Of a DNA stretch of 64,000 nucleotides, positions 25,975 through 33,751 are shown piece by piece (within the stretch, counting starts at the first letter, position 1; every line of letters starts with the position of its first letter). The DNA is from Roseitranquillus sp963749675 (GTDB lineage: Bacteria; Pseudomonadota; Alphaproteobacteria; Rhodobacterales; Rhodobacteraceae): NCBI GenBank assembly GCA_963749675.1, contig CAVVNT010000001.1:1240001-1304000 (forward strand), written 5' to 3'. The notes below the pieces were generated by a model. The model was not told the origin of the DNA and ran no database searches. It saw nothing but the letters and a program-made list of their open reading frames with translations. Both the position numbers and the translations under genes were made by a program.

Positions 25975-27174
25975 GTGCCTCCTGTTGGACTGAACGCGCG
26001 CCGTGACGAGAGCTCCGCGGCGGCGCGTCTGAAGGATGTGCTGGTCGTGGGGGCCGGGGTTGCGGGTCTGGCCTCCGCCCTGGCGCTGGCCAGGCACGGG
26101 GTCGAGGTTTGCGTTCTGGAGCGGGCCGATGCGCTGCGGCCTGTCGGCGCGGGCCTGCAGGTCACTCCCAACGGCATGGCCGTGCTGCGGGCTCTGGGTC
26201 TGGACCGGGAAGTCCGCGGCGCCGGACTCCGGGCGGAAGCGGTGGAATTGCGTCGCGCCGAGGACGATCGGCGGGTGGCGCGTATGAGCCTGGAGGGCCG
26301 CGACTGGGCTCTCATACACCGAGCGCGGCTGCTTGATATCCTTGCTGCTGCGGCAGTTGCCGCCGGGGTTCAGATCGAGACCGGAGCGGAGGTCGTCTCC
26401 GCCGTGGATGACGCGTCGCAGGCGCGACTCCTGCTGGCCGACGGCGCGGTACGAGAGGCCGCGCTCGCCATCGGTGCAGATGGGCTCCGAGGCAGCGTTA
26501 GGAGATCGCTGGGCTCGGTGGAGAAGGCTCGGTTCACCGGGCAGGTGGCATGGCGCGCGATGGTCGATGGCGGCGGGCCAGCGGTGCCGGAGGTGCACAT
26601 GGCGCCCGGACGGCACGTGGTCACGTATCCGCTTGCGGGCGGACTACGGAACCTCGTCGCGGTCGAGGCGCGGCGCGACTGGACGGAGGAGGGCTGGTCG
26701 ATACCGGGCGATCCCGAGGACATGCGGCGACGGTTCCCCGGCGTGTCTCAGCGGCTCCAGCGGATCCTGAACAGCGTGCAGGAAGTTCACGTCTGGGGCC
26801 TGCACAGGCACGCGGTGGCGCGTTGCTGGCACAATCGACGCGTCGTCCTGGCAGGCGACGCTGCGCATCCGACGCTGCCGTTTCTGGCGCAAGGCGCCAA
26901 CATGGCGCTGGAGGATGCGTGGGCCTTGGCTGACTGCCTGGCGACGCTGCCGCTGGATCGTGCGCTGGCGGCATATCAAGAGCGTCGCCGTGCGCGCGCC
27001 GCGCGTATCGTAGCAGCCTCGGACGGGAACGCCTGGGTCTATCACATGTGGCGCGGGCCTCAGCGCCGGGCGCTGCATGCTGGGATCAGCGCGATGGAAC
27101 GGATCAGGCCCGGTGGCGCAATTGCGCGCTTCGACTGGGTATACAAATACGACGAAACACGACGAGTAGCATAG
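25975..27174 (+). CDS. FAD-dependent monooxygenase (salicylate hydroxylase type)
   Basis: The protein has 399 residues. VLVVGAGVAGLASALALARHG is the dinucleotide-binding GxGxxG motif, IGADGLRGSVRRSL the DG motif, and LAGDAAHPTLPFLAQGANMALED the GD motif that binds the flavin ribityl chain. Such enzymes hydroxylate aromatic or related rings with NAD(P)H and oxygen; the substrate is unknown. A GTG start three bases after dksA is the only early candidate, and about 18 residues precede the Rossmann fold. The gene is convergent with tpiA, 16 bp apart. Confidence 0.87.
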   Translation: MPPVGLNARRDESSAAARLKDVLVVGAGVAGLASALALARHGVEVCVLERADALRPVGAGLQVTPNGMAVLRALGLDREVRGAGLRAEAVELRRAEDDRRVARMSLEGRDWALIHRARLLDILAAAAVAAGVQIETGAEVVSAVDDASQARLLLADGAVREAALAIGADGLRGSVRRSLGSVEKARFTGQVAWRAMVDGGGPAVPEVHMAPGRHVVTYPLAGGLRNLVAVEARRDWTEEGWSIPGDPEDMRRRFPGVSQRLQRILNSVQEVHVWGLHRHAVARCWHNRRVVLAGDAAHPTLPFLAQGANMALEDAWALADCLATLPLDRALAAYQERRRARAARIVAASDGNAWVYHMWRGPQRRALHAGISAMERIRPGGAIARFDWVYKYDETRRVA

Positions 27175-27190
27175 ATTAACGCCAAAATCC

Positions 27191-27934
27191 TCATGCCAAT
27201 TCAAGCGCAGAGATGATGCCGGAGAAGTCCGCAGCCTTCAGCGATGCCCCTCCAACGAGAGCGCCGTCTACATCCGGAATCGCAAAGATCTCCACGGCGT
27301 TCGAGGGCTTGACCGACCCTCCGTAGAGCAGGGGCACCTCGCGTGCGTCCTCGCCGAACCGCGCGACCAGACGCTCGCGCAGGATGCCGTGCAGCTCTGC
27401 AATCTGCTCGGTCGTCGGCACTTTCCCGGTTCCGATCGCCCAGACCGGTTCATAGGCGACGACGAGCGACTTCATCGGGATCCCGTCGGGGATCGAGCGG
27501 CTCAGCTGGCGTTCCACGACTTCGATCGCACGTCCGCTTTCCCGCTCCTCCAATGTCTCGCCGAGGCAGACGACCGGAACCAGGTCCGCTGAGAGGGCGG
27601 CGGCGACCTTGGCTGCGACGTTCTGGTCGGTCTCGGCATGATCGGTCCGGCGCTCGGAATGGCCGAGGATCACATGGGTCGCACCGGCGTCCGCGAGCAT
27701 CGAGGCGGAGACGTCGCCGGTATGCGCGCCACTCTCCTCCGCGTGACAATCCTGACCGCCCACCATGATCTTCGCAGCGGAGGCGATGTCGACCATGCGG
27801 TCGATGAGCGTTGCCGGGGGGCAGAGGAGGATGTCACAGCCGGGATCGGGGTGGCGATCCGCCAGGGCCCGGACCTCACCCAGGTTCTGGGTCGTCCCGT
27901 TCATCTTCCAGTTTCCGGCGGCGAGCTTGCGCAT
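27191..27934 (-). CDS. tpiA: Triosephosphate isomerase
   Basis: The protein has 247 residues, the normal length. GNWKMN contains the substrate-binding Lys (K10), ILGHSERR the catalytic His, AYEPVWAIGTGK the catalytic Glu and loop 6, and LLYGGSVKPSN with LVGGASL the phosphate-binding loops. It interconverts dihydroxyacetone phosphate and glyceraldehyde 3-phosphate in glycolysis and gluconeogenesis. The gene is monocistronic. Confidence 0.97.
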   Translation of the reverse strand: MRKLAAGNWKMNGTTQNLGEVRALADRHPDPGCDILLCPPATLIDRMVDIASAAKIMVGGQDCHAEESGAHTGDVSASMLADAGATHVILGHSERRTDHAETDQNVAAKVAAALSADLVPVVCLGETLEERESGRAIEVVERQLSRSIPDGIPMKSLVVAYEPVWAIGTGKVPTTEQIAELHGILRERLVARFGEDAREVPLLYGGSVKPSNAVEIFAIPDVDGALVGGASLKAADFSGIISALELA

Positions 27935-28046
27935 GCTTGTCCCTCTCCAGTCGGCCGCCCAGAACGGCGGTTCTTGTCGAGCAATGTCGGATCGAAGTAA
28001 CAGCCGATATCAGGTGAACGTATCTTCCGCATCCCGCGAATTGACG

Positions 28047-28432
28047 TCAGCCGGTCTGCTGCCGCTCCTCCGCAAGCTCCTCGACGTCCTTGAACTTGAT
28101 CGATTCGCCGCAGCCGCACGAACTCGGTGACGTTGGGATTGCGGAACCTGAAGCCTGAACTCGAGCAGCGACGTCTCGTAGTCGATCTCGGTTCCGAAGA
28201 GGAACATCTGTGCCATCGGTGCGATCAGCACGCGCGCGCCGTCCTGCTCGACCACCTCGTCGTTCGGCTCGGCCTCCGACACGTAGTCCATCGTGTATTC
28301 CATGCCGGCGCATCCGCCCTTCTTCACTCCGATCCGAAGGCCCTGCGCGTTGTCGCGGGCCATGAGCCTTGTGATCTGTCTTACGGCAGCCGGCGTGATG
28401 GTCACGGGGGCCTTGCCGGGTATCGAGAACAT
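28047..28432 (-). pseudogene. IscA/HesB-type Fe-S carrier gene with two frame lesions
   Basis: The first two thirds are normal for an A-type Fe-S carrier: ITPAAVRQITRLM, then GVKKGGCAGMEYTMDYV with the first ligand cysteine. After LLEF the frame breaks at a 7-bp tandem duplication (28147-28159), and one further base is extra about 20 bases later. Correcting both restores FRNPNVT-SSCGCGESIKF, the conserved C-terminal Cys-Gly-Cys, and a 125-residue protein. As written the last two cysteines are lost, so the product would be inactive. Either the gene is newly broken or the assembly carries indels here. Confidence 0.8.
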
Positions 28433-28549
28433 GCGCACGCTCCTTGCTCGGCGTTCCCTTACTCTAGGGATTTCCCGCGATCTCTCCAAGGGGAGGAGCG
28501 CGATCTACGCTGCAATGCCCACCCCGCCAGGCCAGGACGCGATGCTGCT

Positions 28550-29851
28550 CTAGCCGCCGATTGGGCGAGCAGGGCTGCCGACGACGGTGGTACCAGGCGC
28601 GACGTCGCGGGTGACGACCGCGCCGGCGCCGACGATGGCGTCGTCGCCGACGGTGACGCCGGGCAGGATGAGTGCGGCGGCGCCGATCCAGCAATTGCGG
28701 CCGATCGTCACCGGCTTGCCGTTCTCGAGGCCGGCGTCGCGTATCTGCGGGTCGCGTGGATGGTCGGCCGCCAGGATCTGCGCCATCGCCCCGATCTGCG
28801 TATTGTCGCCGATGCGGATCGGGCAGATATCCGCCAGCATCACCGCGTTGTTGATGAAGACGCCTCGGCCGAGGAAGACGTTGAAACCATAGTCGAGGTA
28901 GATCGGCGACCGCACCGCGCAGCCTTCGCCGAGGCCGCCGAAAAGATCGCGAAGGATATCTCCACGGCCCTCGTCCCCATAGACGGTGGCGGAATAGTCG
29001 CGCAGGAGCCGCTGGGCCCGCTGACGCGCTGCCACGAGTTCCCGGTCTCCAGGGCGGTAGAGTTCTCCCGCCACCATCTTTTCTCGCTCGGTCATGCTGG
29101 AGACTGGTGACACGCTTCGGGGCCGAGAGAAAGCGTCCCGGCGCGCGAGGGGTCGGGATTGTCGTCCCGCGGAGTCGAGGCCGGCGAACCAGTCGGCGAA
29201 GGCGGCTCGCCGCTCTGGCCAATCCCGGTCGAGGAGGGCGAACCAGGCAGTGTCGCGGTTCCGTCCCTTGACGACGGCGGCCTGGCCAAACGTGCCCTCA
29301 TAGACAAACCCGAGTCGGAGCGCGGCGCGGCGAGACCCGGCGTTGAGGGCGTCGCATTTCCATTCGAGCCGCCGATATCCGAGCTCGTCGAAGGCGCGCG
29401 CCATCATCAGCGCCATTGCCTCGGTCGCCGCAGCGGTGCTCTGGAGCGCCGGGGCGTGGTGAAGGTGGCCGATTTCGATCGTCCCGTGCGCGGCGCTGAT
29501 GCGCAGATAGCTGGCGAGACCAAGGGCCCGTCCTTCGCGGGACAAAATGGTATGGAAGAGTGGGTCGTCGCCGAGACAGGCCGAGACGAGCCAGTCCTCG
29601 AGCGCGGCTGGCGACGGGAAGGGGCCGTAGGGAAGATACGTCCAGTCGTAGCCGTCGCGATCTTCCGCGAAGGCGTCGAAGAGACCCGCAGCGTGGCTGC
29701 GTTCCGTGGGCACGAGCCGACACCAACGGCCCGCCATGTGTGCTCTCGGAGGGCGCGGCCGTGGAAGGCTTATGGCAACCGGGCTGCCGATGGGAACGTC
29801 CCGATGCATCCTCACGTGATGCGCCAGAGCCTCTTGTGTGGCAAGTCCCAT
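28550..29851 (-). CDS. Fused GNAT acetyltransferase and left-handed beta-helix sugar O-acetyltransferase
   Basis: One continuous 433-residue frame joins two enzymes. Residues about 1-250 are a RimJ-like GNAT domain (YLPYGPFPSPAALEDWL, IGHLHHAPALQSTAAATEAM, RNRDTAWFALLDRDWPERR). From MTEREKMVAGELYRPGD at residue 253 a complete maltose/galactoside O-acetyltransferase follows, with hexapeptide repeats (IRIGDNTQIG, VTIGRNCWIGAAALI). No stop or good ribosome site lies between them. The pair is either a true fusion or two genes joined by an indel that removed the first stop. The ATG at 29851 has AAGGA about ten bases upstream; one at 29809 is possible. Confidence 0.75.
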   Translation of the reverse strand: MGLATQEALAHHVRMHRDVPIGSPVAISLPRPRPPRAHMAGRWCRLVPTERSHAAGLFDAFAEDRDGYDWTYLPYGPFPSPAALEDWLVSACLGDDPLFHTILSREGRALGLASYLRISAAHGTIEIGHLHHAPALQSTAAATEAMALMMARAFDELGYRRLEWKCDALNAGSRRAALRLGFVYEGTFGQAAVVKGRNRDTAWFALLDRDWPERRAAFADWFAGLDSAGRQSRPLARRDAFSRPRSVSPVSSMTEREKMVAGELYRPGDRELVAARQRAQRLLRDYSATVYGDEGRGDILRDLFGGLGEGCAVRSPIYLDYGFNVFLGRGVFINNAVMLADICPIRIGDNTQIGAMAQILAADHPRDPQIRDAGLENGKPVTIGRNCWIGAAALILPGVTVGDDAIVGAGAVVTRDVAPGTTVVGSPARPIGG

Positions 29852-30028
29852 CGGAATGTCGTCCTTCGGCCATCGGAGCCCGCCCTGGCAGGAACCCGCT
29901 GCTTCCTGCGCTCGATGGGAACGTCAAGTCGTGGCGTGCAGCGGTCCCTCGGCAGGTCGCTTGTGCCGTCACGGAGATCGCGCGACGCACGGCCGGGTCT
30001 GTAGGACCGGACTCTGTGGTTCGGACGA

Positions 30029-31669
30029 TCAGGCGGCGTCCATCCGGGCGACTTCGTCCGGCATCTTGATTCCGAGATCGCGGGCGCGGGCGAGGAGCTT
30101 CTCGCGCACACGGCATTCCACGGCCCAACCGGTCTGCGGGTCCGGCACCGGGACATTGAAACGGACATCGATGCCGAATGCGTCGTGGCCGGTCACGTAG
30201 AGGGCGGCATCTTCCTTGGGCTGGATCGCGTCTTCCTCTTCGACGATCTGGCGGAACGCGTCGCGCAGGGGCGGGATCTCTGCCTCGTGGCCAAGCTTGA
30301 GGCGGATCGGGCGGATCATCGCGACCTCGCCCAGCGACCAGTTCTCGAAAGGCTCGGAAACAAATTGCGAGACCGGAACAATGAGGCGATTGCCGGTCCA
30401 GATCTTGAGCTGAACGAAGGTGAAGTGGATGCGCTCAACCGTGCACCACCTACCCTCGAATATCACCTGGTCGCCGATCCGGGCCGAGCGGTTCATCGAT
30501 ATCTGAAGGCATGCCATGATGTTGCCGAGCACCTCGCGGGCGGCGAAGCCGAGAACAAGCGTCAGGACACTGGCCGAAGCAAGGAGTGACAGGCCGAGCG
30601 ACCGGAAGACGCTGGCTGAGGTCAGGATGATGCCGGCGCCGGCGATGACGGCAATCACAAGGACCGCGCGGCGCAGCCCCGAGATGCCGGTGGCGAGCGC
30701 GCGCTCTCCGGCATTTTCGGGTTGCGACATCTCGCCGGGGTCGGTCGTGACGATGCGCTCGAGGAACGCGTCGATGACGTTGACGACCAGAATTACGGCG
30801 GCGGCGACGTAGCCGAGCAGTATCGCCGGCTGCAAGATGGCCGAGGCCATCGACGATACCACGAGCAGCTCGGTTGTCAGCCAGGAGAGGAGTGCCGCGG
30901 TGACCGCCACCGTGGCGGGCAGGCGCGCTCCCTGCAGAATGTGGCGCGTCAAGCGCCGGCGGGAGGATGCGGCGCGGGCCCCGATGAAGCGCCAGACGGC
31001 GAGGCCGGCAGCCCAGATCAGGACGATTGCGGCAGGGATGAACAGAACCTCCCAAAGCCGCAATCCGGCGACGGCATCGCGCTGAAGCGACGCAGGGATT
31101 GCGAGTTCCAGCGCGGAAGGCCCGTGCTGAGCGTAGAGGGCGGGCGTGTCGGCAACGGTCTGCGGCGAGAAGAGCCAGACCGGCTCGCCTCCATCCTCGC
31201 GCGTGCGATTGAGGCGGATCGTCACCGGCCGGTCGTTCTTCTCCAGAACGCCGAGCGAAATGGAGCGCCGCTTCTCGCCGACGAGGGGGCTCTCGCTGGA
31301 GCCGCGTTCGATCATGCCGTCTGGCCGGTCCGGCAGATCGGACCAGCGCACGAGTATCTTGCGATCGATCACCGAGTGAAGTTCTCGGGCAAGTGCCGGC
31401 CCGGCATCGGCCTGATCCTCGACTGCGACCTCAGTCAGGTCGAGGACGTGCGCAGCGACATCCCAGCGGCCGGCATCGGCAGCGGCGAAGAAGGTCTCGA
31501 GTGCGGTTCGCGGCGTCTCGAGGTCGAGCGCGGTGGGCCGCGGCGCAAGCCCTTCGTTCAGCACCGGACGGCTGAATGCGGGGGCGGACGATCCGGCGTC
31601 CTGCTGTGCATGCGCGAACATGGGCAGCAGGACGAACGATATCAGCGCGGCCCGAACGACGTGTCGCAT
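30029..31669 (-). CDS. MscS-family mechanosensitive ion channel with periplasmic N-terminal domain
   Basis: The protein has 546 residues. A cleavable signal peptide ends AHAQ. About 160 periplasmic residues follow, then four to five membrane segments (VLFIPAAIVLIWAAGLAVW, AILLGYVAAAVILVVNVI, AVLVIAVIAGAGIILTS), the pore helix LLASASVLTLVLGFAAREVLG and the cytoplasmic MscS beta domain (RIGDQVIFEGRWCTVERIHF). It should open when membrane tension rises and release solutes. The gene is monocistronic; the bases between it and the acetyltransferase fusion hold nothing recognisable. Confidence 0.9.
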   Translation of the reverse strand: MRHVVRAALISFVLLPMFAHAQQDAGSSAPAFSRPVLNEGLAPRPTALDLETPRTALETFFAAADAGRWDVAAHVLDLTEVAVEDQADAGPALARELHSVIDRKILVRWSDLPDRPDGMIERGSSESPLVGEKRRSISLGVLEKNDRPVTIRLNRTREDGGEPVWLFSPQTVADTPALYAQHGPSALELAIPASLQRDAVAGLRLWEVLFIPAAIVLIWAAGLAVWRFIGARAASSRRRLTRHILQGARLPATVAVTAALLSWLTTELLVVSSMASAILQPAILLGYVAAAVILVVNVIDAFLERIVTTDPGEMSQPENAGERALATGISGLRRAVLVIAVIAGAGIILTSASVFRSLGLSLLASASVLTLVLGFAAREVLGNIMACLQISMNRSARIGDQVIFEGRWCTVERIHFTFVQLKIWTGNRLIVPVSQFVSEPFENWSLGEVAMIRPIRLKLGHEAEIPPLRDAFRQIVEEEDAIQPKEDAALYVTGHDAFGIDVRFNVPVPDPQTGWAVECRVREKLLARARDLGIKMPDEVARMDAA

Positions 31670-31782
31670 GCCATGTGAACCGCGGCGAGGACGTGCGGTT
31701 CCGCGTCGCGAACAATGTCGGTTTCCGAGGTGGAGGGCGGATCAGTCCCGGAAAAGGACCACCGTAAGGCCGCCTGGCGAAG

Positions 31783-32148
31783 TCACATGAAGCCGAGTTC
31801 GAGCCTTGCCTCGTCAGACATCATATCCATGCCCCAAGGCGGCTCCCATGTCAGGTCGACGTCGACATGGCGAACCCCAGGCAGGGGTTCGATGGCGCCC
31901 GCGACCCAGCCTGGCATCTCTCCGGCGACCGGGCACCCGGGGGCCGTGAGGGTCATGGTGACGTTGACGTCGTTCTCGGGCGTAATGTCGATCGTGTAGA
32001 CGAGACCAAGGTCGTAGATGTTCACCGGGATTTCCGGATCGTAGACGCCACGGCACGCCTCGACGACAGTGTCGTAGAGCGGGTGGTCCGTGGTGGAGGG
32101 GCGGATCAGCGGCTGCCCCTCGAGCTTGTCGCCGGTCTCGATCGACAT
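31783..32148 (-). CDS. DUF59/MIP18-type Fe-S assembly protein (SufT-like)
   Basis: The protein has 121 residues. VYDPEIPVNIYDLGLVYTI is the DUF59 signature and TAPGCPVAGEMPGWV carries the conserved cysteine. VDVDLTWEPPWGMDMMSDEAR closes the domain. Such proteins help mature Fe-S proteins and are usually linked to suf genes, although none are adjacent here. The start at MSIETGD was chosen because AGAACC lies upstream and earlier in-frame sequence shows no homology. It diverges from tgt. Confidence 0.88.
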   Translation of the reverse strand: MSIETGDKLEGQPLIRPSTTDHPLYDTVVEACRGVYDPEIPVNIYDLGLVYTIDITPENDVNVTMTLTAPGCPVAGEMPGWVAGAIEPLPGVRHVDVDLTWEPPWGMDMMSDEARLELGFM

Positions 32149-32342
32149 CTGGGTTCTCCCGGGGATTTGTTGACCGGGAAGATAGGGAATTGCCTTGTGG
32201 GGGTAAAGGCCGCATTGCCGCAGATCCTGCAACCCAAGCAAAACTGAGCCGAAACTTCGCAGAACGCCGTGAGAGACGCCGAAGAAGGCCGAAGAAGGTT
32301 GAGGGAATTGCGGCTGTGGCTGCCGGGCGCTATCGGGCAGGG

Positions 32343-33473
32343 GTGACGAGCCGGTTCAAATTCACAATTCTGGCGACGGACGGTTCCGCGCGAACCGGAG
32401 TGATCCGGACGCCGCGAGGCGAAATCCGGACGCCGGCCTTCATGCCGGTGGGAACGGCGGGGACGGTCAAGGCGATGCTGCCCGAGAGCGTCAGGGCGAC
32501 GGGCGCCGACATCATCCTGGGCAACACCTACCACTTGATGCTGCGACCGGGGGCGGAACTGGTCGACCGGCTGGGCGGTCTGCACCGCTTCATGAATTGG
32601 CATCGGCCGATCCTGACGGATTCCGGCGGCTTCCAGGTGATGAGCCTAGCGGATCTGCGAAAGCTGAGCGAGACAGGCGTGACGTTCCGGAGCCATATCG
32701 ACGGCTCGGCGCACGAGCTGACGCCGGAGCGATCGATGGAGATCCAGCGCCTGCTGGGCTCGGACATCGTGATGGCGTTCGACGAATGCCCCGCGCTGCC
32801 CGCCGACGAGGCGCGGGTGGCGAAATCGATGCGCCTCAGCATGCGTTGGGCGGAGCGGTCGAAGGCGGCTTTCGGGGACCGCCCGGGGCATGCGCTCTTC
32901 GGGATCCAGCAGGGCGGCGTGACGCGCGAGCTGCGCGAAGAAAGCGCGGAGGCGCTGCGTGCGATCGGGTTCGACGGCTATGCAATAGGTGGACTCGCCG
33001 TGGGAGAAGGGCAGGACGCGATGTTCGGGGTGCTCGATCATGCGCCCGGCATGCTGCCCGTGGACCGCCCGCGATACCTGATGGGCGTCGGCAAGCCCGA
33101 CGACATCGTTGGCGCGGTCGCGCGAGGCGTCGACATGATGGACTGTGTGCTGCCCTCGCGATCCGGTCGGACGGGGCAGGCCTTCACACGACGAGGTGTC
33201 GTGAACCTGAAGAACGCGCGGCACCGAAGCGACCCCGAGCCACTCGACCCGGAGTGCAGCTGCCCGGCCTGCCGCAGCTATAGCCGTGCGTACCTCCATC
33301 ATGTGTTCCGCGCCGGCGAGATGATCTCCGGGATGCTGCTGACGTGGCACAACCTGCACTATTATCAGGAGCTCATGGCGGCGATGCGGGCTGCGATCGC
33401 GGAGGGACGATTCTCGGCCTGGCAGGTAACGTTCCACGCAGCGCGCGGGGCAGCGGAGCCTCCGGACGGATAG
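32343..33473 (+). CDS. tgt: tRNA-guanine transglycosylase
   Basis: The protein has 376 residues, the normal size for bacterial Tgt. TDSGGFQVMS places the general base Asp at 93, and MMDCVLPSRSGRTGQAF the nucleophilic Asp at 267. The zinc site is CSCPACRSYSRAYLHH. The enzyme swaps guanine-34 for preQ1 in GUN-anticodon tRNAs on the way to queuosine. A GTG start begins the conserved SRFKFTI. The frame stays open upstream but without homology. The 278 bases up to lon contain no gene or clear promoter that I can defend. Confidence 0.95.
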   Translation: MTSRFKFTILATDGSARTGVIRTPRGEIRTPAFMPVGTAGTVKAMLPESVRATGADIILGNTYHLMLRPGAELVDRLGGLHRFMNWHRPILTDSGGFQVMSLADLRKLSETGVTFRSHIDGSAHELTPERSMEIQRLLGSDIVMAFDECPALPADEARVAKSMRLSMRWAERSKAAFGDRPGHALFGIQQGGVTRELREESAEALRAIGFDGYAIGGLAVGEGQDAMFGVLDHAPGMLPVDRPRYLMGVGKPDDIVGAVARGVDMMDCVLPSRSGRTGQAFTRRGVVNLKNARHRSDPEPLDPECSCPACRSYSRAYLHHVFRAGEMISGMLLTWHNLHYYQELMAAMRAAIAEGRFSAWQVTFHAARGAAEPPDG

Positions 33474-33751
33474 ACTGCCATCGACGGCGACGGCTTCTCC
33501 TGGCCCGGATTCCTGCCGCCCGCTTTAGAGCGAGGCGCCAAGTGCCAGAGATGGCTCTTGTTTGGCGCGAGCTGCTTCATCAGGCGCCCCGCCGCCGGTG
33601 CTTGCAGTAGACATGCGCTCTGGGGCACACTCGGCCTAAACCGAGCGAGGTTGAATGCCTTGGGCTCGATGCCCAACTTTAGCCGTCAGTAGGAGTCCGC
33701 CGACGCCGCCGGAGACGGGGCGGGCAACGGGCTCGCTAGGAAGGAAGTCAC

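Noticed and set aside
33474..33751. Heat-shock promoter upstream of lon
   Set aside because: CTTG- and TTGAAT-like elements occur, but none has a convincing partner element at proper spacing.
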